From: Chloranthus sessilifolius
Taxonomy: Eukaryota; Streptophyta; Magnoliopsida; Chloranthales; Chloranthaceae
Length of the DNA: 64,000 nucleotides
Direction: 5' to 3'
Assembly: GCA_021018995.1 (NCBI GenBank)
Contig: CM037590.1
Span: 42,906,287 to 42,970,286, forward strand
Position numbers and translations under genes: made by a program. The notes beneath the pieces were generated by a model. The model was given only the letters and a program-made list of their open reading frames with translations. It was not told the origin of the DNA and ran no database searches. Below are positions 10,118 through 23,300 of this stretch, in pieces (position 1 is the first letter of the stretch; each line of letters begins with the position of its first letter).

Positions 10118-11296
10118 AAAAACGACAGTGATTCTAATATTCAGAGGGTTCTTCTATGGTTTTGGATAGATTGAAAGCGAAATGGGTGGTTTTTTGTATC
10201 TAGTTGGAAAAGATTTGCTGTTTGGGGGAGAGAATTTGTCTGTTCTCAAACGAGAGGAGGCGGGAGAGATGGCGGACTAAATTGCATTTCAAGTTCAATT
10301 GAAAGGGCGACGGTACCGGTCCGATTGAACCGAATTGGGATTGGGTTCTTCTGATTGTTAGGGTAGCAATGGGCCGGGCTTGGGCCAGGCTAGGGTAAAC
10401 GCTGAAAATAGTGCCTGCGTTGAATCAGACAATGGCGATTGCTTTTCTTTCCAATCTTCCATAAAATCATGGGAGAACCATCAAGCACGTGCCACAAATT
10501 CAAGAAAAAGGCCCTAAAATAACGTGGCCCTCATAATTGGATTCAAAGCGGTCATCAAATTTTGGGTTTGCTTAATGAGAGATTTTTAGTTGCAACCCAA
10601 TATACTTTCATCAAATAGATTGCAGCAATGAAAGATTAGTTTCTGGTCTCTAACTGCTTGCTCTTTTGCTCTTTGACATCAACGGGAAACTATTTTTATA
10701 TTTGGTAATATAGCTCTTATCCCCATTTACTCTTATGAGGAGTTATTTTCAGCAATAAAATTGTTCTTATCTACTTTTTATTGTAGCATAGAGAATTGTC
10801 TCTGCTCTTATAAGAGGTAATAAATGTTTATGACTGCGTTTAGGTTAGCTCTTATAAGAGTAAAAGCAACTTCTTGCATGGTAACAGATAAAATCTACTA
10901 TGGTGGGGAGCAAGTAAAAAGTAATTACTCTTCATCAGAGTAAATAGGGTAATTACTCTTCATCAGGAGCTGTTTTAGCAAATGTGAAAGTTGTTCTATA
11001 GCCAAAGAAAGGTTCTGTAGCCCGAAGGAGCCAACCAATCATTACTTTCAAAGGAGGGACATATTCGTAATTTTAGAAGACAAAAGGAGTGATATTTTCG
11101 TAATTTTAAGGGACAACACGTGACTCAGTATCTCTATATATAATGCATTCTTCTTCGTCCTAGGGCATAAACAAGTTTCTCCTTATCTCCCTCGCACCTG
11201 TATTCCTTCTCGTATTTTCGAGCCAAGCAAATCGGAACTCGAAATTACAGAAATTTCATTTATTTATTTTCATATACGAACGCGTTCGATCTTCAA
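10118..11296. promoter_or_regulatory. Intergenic region between divergent KNL1 and FNBP4-like genes
   Basis: 1.18 kb between two start codons on opposite strands, so it carries both promoters. Near KNL1 there is a GC-richer stretch at 10240-10330 (GGAGGCGGGAGAG, GATGGCGG). At about 10690-10990 is a MITE-like tract with repeated CTCTTATAAGAG and ATTACTCTTCATCAG motifs; a related tract lies at 53310-53570. TATA box listed separately for the FNBP4-like gene. Confidence 0.5.
11134..11145 (+). promoter_or_regulatory. TATA box of the FNBP4-like gene
   Basis: CTATATATAATG lies about 150 bp upstream of the ATG at 11297, followed by a pyrimidine-rich leader typical of plant transcription starts. Predicted start of transcription is about 11165-11175. 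Confidence 0.5.
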
Positions 11297-11381
11297 ATGG
11301 GGAAGAGAAAGGAGCGTCGCCTCGCAGCTTTAGCCGCCGCTAATCGAAGAGTTAAGCTCGATCTTTTTGCGGAACCCACTG
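11297..11381 (+). CDS. FNBP4-like exon 1
   Basis: 28 codons plus one base: MGKRKERRLAALAAANRRVK and on to DLFAEPT, ending ACTG|GTAATC. The split Gly codon is completed by GA at 24120. The lysine/arginine-rich start looks like a nuclear localisation signal. Confidence 0.8.
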
Positions 11382-14300
11382 GTAATCCCTACTTGTTTGG
11401 ATCTATCTTCTCCTTAGATATCGATTTTTATTTTTGTATACGATTCCTTGGTCTTTTAGCTTCGTTACTAGATTTTTTTATTTTTTTGCAATTTTTTTTG
11501 GAGTCGTTTTGGATTGATTATACGTGTAGACAGGCTGTAATTAGGGTTTATCACTATGGCCTTCTATTTAGCTCATGCTCTTAGTATCAAAGATGCAATT
11601 TGTTTTTTTGTTTCTCCATGGATGATAAAACACCAGTGAACACATGCTTCAACAAAACCATGTTCTAAAAAATCTTCATGCTATGCCGAGGGGGTTTGGT
11701 TATGACCCAACACGTGGCGACTGACGAGCGCTTTGACTTTGGGCCCTGGGGAACTCTCACGCTTCTGCGGACTGGTCTGATAGCCCCATTACGCTTCGAT
11801 TTCGGGCTGGCCCACCTTTAACGGGGCGAGGCTGGTGGGTCGTAGGAGACCCAGGTCTCGACAAACGGGTTACACGACCACATCCAATGATCACTTGGAC
11901 CTTCAATCCCGCTGAGAAGGCGAACCAGATGGCGTCGTCTCCTCTTCTTTGCTCTGATGCGGATGATCCGGGCCTTCTGGAGCCTCTGGGGGAGGCCTTC
12001 GATAACAACCATCTTTTTCCTGCTTCCCTGGTCGAGCAGATCCAAATCTCTGATGATCATCTTCTTACCTCTCCTCTTGATTTGGGCTAGGAAAATGCTT
12101 TGGCTTCCCCCCACCGCCTGGACGATACCGACATCTCGGTGGAAATTGATTGACTAATCAGGTTCGGTCGCCAGTTAGGGATGACGTTCAAGGGCCCCGA
12201 GGACACACTACGAGAGATGTTCCGCTCAATTGTGATGGCACATGGTGGCGGCAAGAAGAAGCGAAGGCCGGGTGCACGAGAACTGGCACGCCTGGAGTGG
12301 GGCAAGACGGATGGTAGGGGGGGAGTCGTATGACCCCCTTCTGCTGCTGTTCGGGGTGGGTGATCAACTAGGATGATTATGAAGATGTTATCATGGAATG
12401 TTCGGGGCATTTGTGACGGGTCTAAGTGTGCGGGCGTCAAGAGATTCATTCGATCGATTCGACTGGTGGTTCTAACACTTCAAGAAACCAAGTGGGGCTC
12501 CTGCGACCAGTGCAAGGTTTCATCAGACCTCACTGGTAAGGACTGGGATTGGACTGGTGTTGATTCGATGGGAGCATCGGGTGGCATCCTCGTGGCGTGG
12601 AAGCCATTTTTTTCGAGAAAATTGACGAAGAGGTGGGGAGCTTTTCGGCTTCCGTGGTGCTACGAAGTAGAGAAAATGGGAAATTGTGGACCTTCACAGG
12701 AATCTATGGGCTGTCGGATAACTCGCTACGGGGCGAGTTCTAGGAGGAACTTGATGCGGTGACTACCAGGTGGGAGTACCCGATATGCCTGGGTGGAGAC
12801 TTTAACGCGATCAGATGGGGGCATGAAAAACAGGGAGGACACCCTAACGTGACTACAATGGCAAATTTCAATGCTTGGATCTCGGACTGGGCGATGGAAG
12901 ATGTCCAGTTAACCGACTCCCGATTCACCTGGTCGAACCTTCAAGAACAGCCCTCCCTTAGTCGATTGGATCGATTCATATGCAACACGGAGTGGATGGA
13001 TATGTTCCCCGAGGCCAGATTGGAATGTTTAGCAAGGGCCACGTCCGATCACAGGCCGGTGCTGCTGACGTGAGACGCGAGGGGAAAGGGACCTAGCCCG
13101 TTCTGATTCGAGAATATGTGGCTGTTGGATGACCAGTTCCGTGCAGCGGTACCGGAGTGGTGGAGAGATCTCAATCCTAAGGGAGTCGCTGCCTTTAGAT
13201 TCATTTCTAAGTCAAATGGAATTAAAAAAAAAAAAAAAAACAATCGACTGGAATAGAGAGGTGTTTGGTAATCTACAAAACAATAGGGAGGCGCTCCTAT
13301 TGCGGCTGAGAGCGTTTGACGACTTGGAGGAGGCCAGGGTGCTAACTGGCAATGAGCGCAACCAAATCAAACAACAGTTCTTATCTAATGCTAGAGATGA
13401 GGAAGTCGCTTGGGGCCAAAAGGCGAAGGTGCAGTGGCTGAAAGAGGGGGATCTGAATACCAAGTACTTTCATGCCATTGCCAATGCAAGAAATAAGAGG
13501 AATTACTTGGGGTCCGTGACTGCGGAGGGGGTAATGGCGGTTGACTATGATCAGATCAGAGAACAGGTGGTCCGTTACTATTTGAAACTATATGAGGATG
13601 ACAGCCTAGGGAGGCCCGAGTTGGATGAGATCCCTTTTAATATGTTGGCCGATGAAGATAAGGAAGACATCGAAAGGCCATTCCAAGAAGAGGAGGTTTG
13701 GAACGTCATTAAGAAGGGGGGAAGGAACAAATCGCCGGGCCCTGATGGCTTTACCTATGAATTTTTCCGAGTTTTCTGGTCTATCCTTAAGACTGAGCTG
13801 CTGGAGGTGTTCCATGATTTTGACAACTCTGCGTTCATCGGGTGCAACCTTAATTCAACTTTCATCACGCTCATCCCTAAGAAAGACGGGGCGCAGGACC
13901 TCACGGATTTCCGCCCTATATGCCTCATCAACTGCATGTATAGAATTATCGCGAAGGTACTAGCCAACAGGCTGAGTCCTCTAATGGAGAGGCTGATCTC
14001 CAACTTGCAGGGGGCCTTCGTCAAAAGAAGACAGCTCGTGGACCAGGTTCTTGTGGCCCACGAGGTTATCCATTCAGCGCATTCGGATCGTGAATCAGCA
14101 GCTCTTTGGAAGGTCAACATGGAAAAAGCTTACGACCGCATTAGCTGGTCGGGTCTAGACTACATGCTGAGCAGGTTCGGGTTTGGCACCAAATGGCGGG
14201 GCTGGATAAGGGGCTGTTATTCTACACCTTGGTTCTCGGTACTGATTAATGGATCGCCTGCGGGGTATTTCAAAAGTTCCCGTGGCCTCCGGCAAGGAGA

Positions 14301-17300
14301 CCCTCTATCCTCGTTCCTTTATAACCTGATGGGGGAAGCCCTTGCAGGGCTGATTGCTTGCGCTAAGTCGCTGAATCTTATTTCGGGAATTAGAGTAGGA
14401 ACCCGCAACCGCTCCATAGCAATCCTGCAATACGCTGATGATACAATCCTCTTCAGCAAAACCAACGTGGAGGAGTTCAAAAACTTGGCGGATGTGCTCA
14501 CTGTATTCGAAGCGGTTTCAGGGCAGCGTATTAACTTCCATAAATCAAAAGTTACGAGTATCGGGACTAATATTAGTCTCATTCAGGAGCTGGCACACAC
14601 AGTTCTGTGCGGAAGTCGAGAGTTGCCGATCAAATATTTGGGCCTGCCTTTGGGATTCCTGAAACTAGCGGCTAGAGACTGGGAGTCGGTGATCCAAAGA
14701 TTCCAGCAACGGCTTTCCACATGGAGTGCCAAATTCCTTAGCAGTGGTGGTGGGCTAATTTTGCTCAGAGTGGTATTGTTTAGTCTGCCGGTCTTCTACA
14801 TGTCTATGTTCTGATGGCCAGCGGGCGTCCTAATGCGAATCAAGCAAATCCAACGCAATTTCCTATGGAAAGGTCCGGGATTAGAGAGAAAATACCACCT
14901 GGTTAATTGGGACACGTAGTGCGAAATGAACCAATGTGGAGGTCTAGGTATACGTCCTAATGCGGAGGTCTGGGTATACGTAGTGCGAAATGGACCAATG
15001 TGGCGCTGCGTGGTAAATGGTTTTGACATGCTGGTCTCGCGGAGGAAGAAGGCAGTCTATGGAGAAAGGTTATGTTGGAAAAATATGGCCCGGTTGATCA
15101 CAACTGGGGAATAAATACTGCGGCAAATAGGGGCACGCCCAACTGGTGGAAGAATATTTGTAGCACATGGACTCAGTTTTCGGGAGGAATTCGTTTCAGC
15201 TGGGGCTGTGGAACCCATATTCGGTTTTGGGAGGATAATTGGGCTGAAGAGGGGAAGCTCAATCGGATTTTTCAACAGACCTACGCCTTAGCTCGGAATC
15301 CCTCGGGACTGATAAGCGACTTTCATACCACGTCCAATGGTGTTAGGATCTGGGACCTGGACACTCGGCGCTAACTGCGAGCCAGCGAAGAAGAAGAGTA
15401 TACCAGACTCCTTCAGCTGTTGTACAAATTGACACCGAATGCTGATAATTGTGACCAGTGGAGATGGGGCTCGAGTAAGGATGGTGCGCTCAACGTCAAG
15501 ACTTACTACCGTATGCTGACCCGTCGGCCGCTCATCAAATTCCAAGGGTCTGGGCTGTGGAAGATGAACATCCTATCTAAAATAAAGTTCTTTACCTGGT
15601 CCCTTTTCAAAGAGAAAGTGCTCACGATGGATGTGCTCATTCGAAGGGGAAAGGACATCACCAATCGCCGTGTCATGTGCTCTAGGGAAGAGGAATCGAT
15701 GTCACATTTATTTATCCATTGTCAGGTCGCTTCCGAGATCTGAGGCATAGTGCTAAACCTATTCAAGATGAATTGGGCCATATCTAAAATGCCGTATGAG
15801 ATGTTCCTTACCTGGGCTGCTGCCGACATGGATGGCAGAATTGGGAGCAGTTGGAGAGTGTCCTTCGCTGCTGTCATCTGGAGCATTTGGAGAAAGAAAC
15901 TCCCGAATTTTCAAAAAGAAGAAGAAACCGGTGGGGTGTATTGTGAAGGTAGCTTTAGACCTGGTTGCTCTTTGGGTCCCGGCATGTGCTGAGGAGTCTT
16001 TAGAACCTTGAGACCCGAGGTAGTTTTTCCCCGATCGGGCTGATGTTGGCGCGTGGGGTTGTGCTTGGTTTTTTGATTTCTGTTGTAATCTCTTTTCTTG
16101 ATTGGTTTCACGGCTCAAATGTTTTGGCTGCTCCCTTGTATTGTTCTTTCCAGCATCTTGCTGGCTCTTCAATATAATTTTGCTCTTACCGATCAAAAAA
16201 GAAAAAATATTCATTGATTTATTGCATTCCACTTTTCTTTGCATTTATTTCTATTGTGTTTAAAAGTGTGCACGTGTCGTGTTCGACAAAAGTCCTTACT
16301 CATTTTGAGTCACATGTGTAGATGTCTTTGATGTCATGTCATGTGTCTTCATTTGCACACTCGTCTAGTGTTTGATAAAATTCCTCACTCTTTCTTGTTT
16401 TATAATTGTATGTCAGTTAGAACCCATGTTAGTAAGTCGTGATCACCATGAACATGAGCGAGCTTATCGATGCCCTTAGGGACATCAAAGCTGAAATGTG
16501 TGTGATTAATAATAGGAGTCGCTGCACCCCAAATTCTTGGCAAAGCCCCAAAAGTAGTGATGAGACTAGAGTCACGAGATACTCCCATCATCATAAACCC
16601 GAGTACGACCCTGCCGAGAAGTTTCTAAAATCTATTCGGAATGAGGTCCCAGATTTTGAGGGTATGACGGACCCTAGAAACTTTGTGGAGTGGTTGTCTA
16701 GTGTGTAGTAACAACAAAGTTTAACGGTAATGCCAAAAATTTTTGGATTCATATAGAACTCCGTATTGAGTTTCGTCGAATTAAACCCATCTCCATATGG
16801 GAAGATATGAAGGTGACATTTATTGAAAAGTATGTTCCTTTGACACACCGTCACCTTCTACGGAGTTTGAGAACCAAGACAAATAAATGTCCTGATTGTC
16901 GTTAAGTGTCAAGGGTTCAGACACTTTGCTTACCAATGCTCCATAAAACTTCCCACTCCGAATTTATTGACTAAAAGCGAAAGTTCTAAGGAGCCGGAAA
17001 ATATGAAAGTAGAAGAGGAAGTGTATGACCCTAGAACCGTGATGAGTGAAGAAGGGATGGAAGAAGCTGATGGAGTCTAGCTTGTATCAAAGAAGGTTTT
17101 ATTCCCCTTGTGAGTAGTGATTTTGAGTCGCCCACACGTGAGTCAACCGAGTCACCCATGCAAGAATCTACTGAGTCACATACGCACGATTTGTTAGTGC
17201 CCGTTGTGCACGAGTCCTTGGTGGTAGAGTCGAATACACTTAAACCTTTAGTTTTGGTTGACACGAGCACACATGAGTTAATCGAGCCGAGTGTACATGA

Positions 17301-20300
17301 GCCATGAATGTCACTTTATTTGATCACACATGAGTCACTAGTGTTGGTACTACACGAGTCACTAGTATTGATAGAGGCCACTGCACATAAGTCGTTAGTG
17401 TCGCATGCACATGAGAGTATCGAGTCCATAGACACGCATACACATCATTGTCTCTATTCGCATACCGCTTCACATTCTGAGTCTTATGGTGAGTCAACTT
17501 TTGAGTCTCATTCTGCATTGCATGTCGAGATTAAGCTTAAAATTAATTTATGCAATGAAACTCTTAAAGTATCAATGTAGTTACCTAAGGCTTTTATGGA
17601 ATTCTAATCAAATGATCACGTTATGGTTCAGATTTGGCCTGAACGATTTCCCTCGGAAGTCGCAAAGAAGCTCCAAGCCCGTGGCATTGGGCCCATTAGA
17701 ATTGTGGCAAGGAGCAGACCTAATGCGTGCGCTCTCAAACTTCCTCCAGATATCGGGGTTAGCTCTCCTTCTTTGAGCTCAACCTCACCTTGTTCCGTTC
17801 CAAACAACCCATATTTACAACCCATCCGAACTTTGCAGCTAAAACCCCTTCCCTCCCTAAGTTGGCAGAGAAATGAGGTAATTGAGAGAATTTTTTATCT
17901 TATAGCGTTCACCTGCGGCAGAGAGTTTCTAGTTTATGAGATGACAAGGGTTGGTGAGTCGACTACCGAGAGTGCATGGGCCAATGATGAGCAAGTTTAT
18001 CGCTTGAGTTTTTGTATTTCCGACCGATATCGCTATCACACGTTATCAGAGATGAATTCCTTCGAGTTCAAGAGAGTTGATGAGAAGCTTTAAAAATATT
18101 TGGTGAGTGGGTTGGCGAGCCGAGTTATTTGGTTCGTCGTGGAGGTATTTACAGTGTGCGCTCTGATACAATCGACCGAGAGGATACTCAGATGTTATCA
18201 GATGCCAAGATTGTTTGGGTTAGTTGTGAGGAGTTCTACCGTTCGGGTCCTCATACACTTGATCCGTACTACATGCGTGTTTCATCGGTGATGAAACATT
18301 TTCAGTCGGGGAGAATGATGGAGAATGTTAAGATCGAGAGCATTGAAATTGGGCTACAATAAATTTTTAGCTTCAGAAAGGTTTAAAGGAGCAGAATTAG
18401 CATGGTGGGGTAATGCACAGTCAATCGATCGACACCTGATATTCGATCGATTGACTGCAGCTTGTAAGGTACTAATTCTGGTGACATATATGAGTCAATC
18501 GATCGAATACCAAGTGTCGATCGATTGACTGTGCTGTGACCAGAATTCGAATTTAAATTTTTAGGGGCAAACTTGTCTTTCTTTTTGTTTATTTTTATTT
18601 TAAGCCCTCTTATATAAGGTCATCAAAAAAAATAATGTAATCAGTTTTATTATTGAATGAAAAGAGCTTTTGCTTGTGTGCTTAAGATGAGCCTCCATGA
18701 AGAGTGAATCTTCTCTTCATTTTTATTTTTCTTTCTCTTTTTGTTTGATCCCATAAACCTTAAATCCAGTTGTTACCTTTTTCCAAGATCCCCAAAACCA
18801 TAAACATAGCCTCCATCAGAGCCATTGATTCGAACCAATCTCAAAATCCTAAATTCAGCCATCCAACCTTTAAATACCCCGAACTTTATAAATCCTAGAT
18901 CCTATCTGAGTCCCCAAATCGATTCGATTCAAGCCCAAATTTCATCTAAGCCAAACACTCGCGATTCCATCATTGAATCCTGAGCGACACCCTAATCTGG
19001 AATAGCTAGAGTTCTACCTCTATGACAGATCTGCATCACAAAGCTAACGGATCTAGCGCACGGACCGAACCTTACTCGAATCAAGCGCGATTTTCCAATG
19101 AAAAACTACGAAACTTGAAGGTATCCGCATTATTTTCAAGTTTATTGTTTAATTAATCTAGTTTAATTTCGGAAATTAATTAAATCATAGCATTCACGTA
19201 GTTTAAGGTCCTTGCCCCGCATTGAATCTCGAACGGCGCCCTAATCTGGAATAGCTAGAGTTCTACCTCTAGGACCGATCTACACCGCAAAGCTAACAGA
19301 TCTAGCACACAGACCAGACCTTACTCGAATCAAGCCGATTTTTCAATGGAAAATTACGAAACTCGAAGGTATCTGCATTATTTTCAAGTTTATTGTTTAA
19401 TTAATCTAGTTTAATTTCGACAATTGGCGGTGGCTCACGAGATAATTCATTCAGCTTACTCCAATAGGGTTCCGGCTACTCTTTAGAGGGTTGATATGGA
19501 AAAGGCATACGATCGCATCAGCTGGTCCGGCCTGGACTATATGCTTCGTAGGTTTGGGTTTGGTGTTAAGTGGAGGAGTTGGATGCGAGGATACTACTCT
19601 ACCCCATGGTTCTTCGTGCTCATTAATGGTTCGCTGGCGGGTTATTTCAAAGCTCATGTGGCTTACGTCAGGGAGACCCTCTATCCCCCTTCCTCTACAA
19701 CCTGATGGGTGAAGCACCTGCGGCTCTTATCTCTCCCACTGGTCAGCTCAGTTTTATTTTCGGAATCAGAGTTGGTGCTTTCGATCGATCTATCGCCATC
19801 CTCTAATTTGCTGATGACACGCTTATCTTTGGTAAGGCTAGCGTCGAAGAGTTCAGAAATTTGGCAGGGATTCTTGGTGTGTTTGAGGCGGTTTTGGGGC
19901 AACGCATTAATTCCCACAAATCCAAGGTAACGGGCATTCGGATTGATAATACCACTCTTTTGCAGCTGGCCTCAACGGTGAACTGCGGCAGTCAAGAGCT
20001 GCCAATCAAGTATCTGGGACTGCCTTTAGGTATGCGGAAACCAATTGCTAGTTCTTGGGAGCTGATGATTGAATGCTTTCAGATGCGGTTATCTTCTTGG
20101 AAGGGGAAATTCCTCAATAGTGGTGGAAGGCTGATCTTGCTTAAGTCTGTTTTGTCTAGCCTACCTATCTTCGATATGTCCTTGTATAAGTGCCCGTCGA
20201 GGGTCCTTCGTCAGATCAGTTGAATCCAATGTAACTTCTTGTGGGAAGGGTCGGGTTTGGATAAAAAGTATCATCTTATCAATTGGGACACTTGTCTTCT

Positions 20301-23300
20301 TCCGCAGTCTGGTGGAGGACTGGGAATCCGTAGCATGAGATGGACTAACATAGCCTTGTTAGGGAAATGGTTTTGGCGTGCGGGTAATGCGGATGAAGTG
20401 GACAGCTTATGGCGGAAGGTATTGACAGAGAAGTATGGTCCGAATAATTCCAACTGGGGTGTTAATACTGCGGTTGTTAGAGACTTTTCTACATGGTGGA
20501 AAGACATTTGTAATACTTGGAAGCATTTCTCTAAAGGGATCCGCTACAGCTTGGGGTGTGGCACCCGGATTCAGTTTTGGGACAACGTTTGGACCCTGGA
20601 GGGGAAACTTAGTGAACTGTTTCAGAGGGTGTATTCCATTTCTCGAAATTCTACAGGTTGGATTATTGATTATGTGTCCAAGGTCAGTGGGGCCAGAGTG
20701 TGGGAGGTGGTTACTAGTCGTTATTTGCGCACTGAGGAAGAAGAAGAATTCACAAGACTGATGCATAAACTTTATGAGATCAAGCCCAATTCTCAACACC
20801 AAGACAGTCGAATTTGGGGACCAAGCAAAAATGGTATGTTCAATGTGAAATTGTATTATCAGTTGTTGACACGCAGATCGCTTGTCAAGTTCTAAGGAGC
20901 ATCGCTGTGGAAGTTTAATATTCCGCTTAAGATCAAATTTTTCGCCTGGTGCTTATTCAAAGAGAAATTGGTTACAATGGATTTCCTCGTCCAGCGGGGT
21001 AAAAATATCACCAACTCTAGTGTGATGTGTTCTATGGAGGAGTCGGCAGCTCATCTTTTCTTTCATTGTGCGGTGGCCTTTGAGATCTGGGGCATTGTCT
21101 TAAACTTCTTCAAATTGAAGTGGGTCATGACTGCTAGTCCGTACGATAGTTATCTCTCCTGGTGCGCGGTGGACTTGGATGATCAGCTATCTCATACTTG
21201 GAGAGTGACTTTCTTCGCGGTTATTTGGAGTATATGGAAAGAAAGGAATTTGCGCATTTTTGAGCAAAAAAAGAAACCGGTGGGGTTCATTGTTAAGGCT
21301 GCCAAAGACCTTGTTTCTCTTTGGGTTTCTGCTGGCTTGGAGGTGCCCTACGAGCCCTGGGATCTTGGCTAACCTCTTATGGAACTGGTGTGTTAACAGG
21401 GAGGGGTGTGTTGTTTTCTGTTTCTGTGTTGCTGTTTCCTTTGGTTGGTTTGGTGGCCTTTTTTAGGCTTCTGTTGTATTGCTCCTTCCAGCATCTTACT
21501 GGTTTTTCAATATATTTCTTTTTTACCGATAAAAAAATAATAATTAATTAAATCATTGCATTCACATAGTTTAGGGTCCTTGTCCTGCATCAGACAACCA
21601 TCTGATAGTTGCCGTAACGGATCTTACGCCTATTCTAGATCCCACAACCCCGCCCTTTGATCCATTCCTTATTGACCCAATTGAACCACACCCATTTACC
21701 TAGTTTTTATCTGGTACCTTACCTGTACAATATGAGAAATGGTCGAATGAGAAGGTTATAGAATTTTCGAGCTTCCATGCCATTGAAGGTACAAATCGGG
21801 AATATTTCATAGCGTGAAAAGGTAAGTCAAGAGTTAAGCTTTCGAAGTGTGCCATCCATGGGTTCCCTAACTCGTCGGAGATGAGTTTTTCCCACCCGCG
21901 GAGTATTGATGGGGACATCACACAAAGCAAGACAGGTGAAAGCGCAAAGAGAAAACTAGAAAGAAAGAAGAAAGAGGAGCAACACCGTCAATTTACGGCA
22001 GACGTCCGTGACCCTTATGACGAACGTCCGTGAAAATAGACGCTCACTAGTTTAGTGCACATTGAAGGTGACAGACGTTCGTGGCCTCAGGATGGACGTT
22101 CGTGAGATTGGTCCGCCTTTCGATGGATTCTTAGGAAATTTCTAATTTTTAGGAAAACCTGTCTTTTAGTCTTCTATTATTTTAGGAATCTTCTAATTTC
22201 GTATTAGGGTTTTCTTAGCCTATATAAAGGCTTGTAAAAACATTATTAAAGAGTTGATTGATTATTGAATGAAAAGAGAGTTGCTTTTGTGCATACCCTA
22301 GAAAGCTTGAGAAGAATTTTCAACCGAAGGAGTGAATCCTTCAAACCTTGAGGAGTGAGCAATCGTTTCTCATGCGACTTGGTACGAAGCTGACATACAG
22401 CTGTGGTGTGAAACTTCGAAAAATCCTTGGTGTGAAGCCTTGGAAATCTATCCATTTTATTTCTGTCTTTCTAGATTATTGTCACGTAATATCTTTTTAT
22501 TTCTGTTGATAAAAATAAAAAATCCCAAATCCTTATTCCTTGATATCTTTGATTTTTCTTTTTCTTTTTTAAACTATTTATTCAATTTTTATTTCATCCA
22601 AAATCCCCGAGGAGTCGAGAAACGATATTGTAATTATTGTTTGATGCCCTAAACTAGAACGAAACTCAAGTTCCCTCATCGGAGCCGTTTTTCTAGATTA
22701 TGAGATCTTTGTGCATGCGAACGCTAAAATGAATTAATCGAACTGTTTTATTGAATTCATTGAATTAATTTTATGTGATTATTGAATGAAAAGAGAGTTG
22801 CTTTTGTGCATACCCTAGAAAGCTTGAGAAGAATTTTCAACCGAATGAGTGAATCCTTCAAACCTTGAGGAGTGAGCAATCATTTCTCATGCGACTTGGT
22901 ACGAAGCTGACATACAGCCGTGGTGTGAAACTTCGAAAAATCCTTGGTGTGAAGCCTTGGAAATCTATCCATTTTATTTCTGTCTTTCTAGATTATTGTC
23001 ACGGAATATCTTTTTATTTCTGTTGATAAAAATAAAAAATCCCAAATCCTTATTCCTTGATATCTTTGATTTTTCTTTTTTTTTTTTAAACTATTTATTC
23101 AATTTTTATTTCATCCAAAATCCCCGAGGAGTCGAGAAACGATATTGTAATTATTGCTTGATGCCCTAAACTAGAACGAAACTCGAGTTCCCTCATCGGA
23201 GCCGTTTTTCTATATTAGGAGATCTTTGTGCATGCGGACGCTAAAATGAATTAATTGAACTGTTTTATTGAATTCATTTAATTAATTTTATGTGTTGAAT

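Larger units (their letters stand above)
11681..16200 (+). mobile_element. L1-type LINE, nearly full length, inactive
   Basis: About 4.5 kb, GC-richer than its surroundings. It holds a residual ORF1-like region (about 11880-12370), an APE-type endonuclease, reverse transcriptase, a zinc-binding RT-associated domain and an A-rich 3' end. A degenerate target-site duplication is likely: AAAAAATCTTCATG before (about 11667-11680) and AAAAAATATTCATTG after (about 16202-16216). Multiple frameshifts and stops mean it cannot be autonomous now. The L1 at 19421-21540 is a relative. Confidence 0.8.
16217..18315 (+). mobile_element. Decayed Ty3/gypsy internal region
   Basis: Gag-like: FLKSIRNEVPDFEGMTDPRN with FVEWLSSV (about 16620-16705), then WIHIELRIEFRRIKPISIWE (16740-16830), and a degraded CCHC knuckle reading KCQGFRHFAYQC (about 16905). 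After a low-complexity stretch comes an integrase C-terminal segment WPERFPSEVAKKLQARGIGP with CALKLPPDIG (about 17625-17755). Protease, RT, RNase H and most of integrase are missing. The body appears to continue at 21593-21906 after the LTR A insertion. Confidence 0.65.
18316..21592 (+). mobile_element. Solo LTR (family A) interrupted by a LINE
   Basis: Starts TGATGGAGAATGT and ends TGTCCTGCATCA (TG...CA). It is flanked by GAGAA (18311-18315) and GACAA (21593-21597), a near-perfect 5-bp target duplication. It contains TTATATAAGG (TATA, near 18610) and a polyadenylation-like ATTGAATGAAAAGAG. A minus-strand relative is at 60743-61517. Without the L1 and the 249-bp duplication it would be about 0.9 kb. 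Confidence 0.65.

Noticed and set aside
11382..11584. Extension of the exon 1 ORF for another 67 codons
   Set aside because: Composition becomes hydrophobic and T-rich after a good donor (ACTG|GTAATC), and exon 2 joins there in phase. It is intron.
12087..12449. Long minus-strand ORFs overlapping the LINE (also at 15759-16244, 20407-20802)
   Set aside because: They are antisense shadows of a GC-rich LINE whose plus-strand domains are clear.
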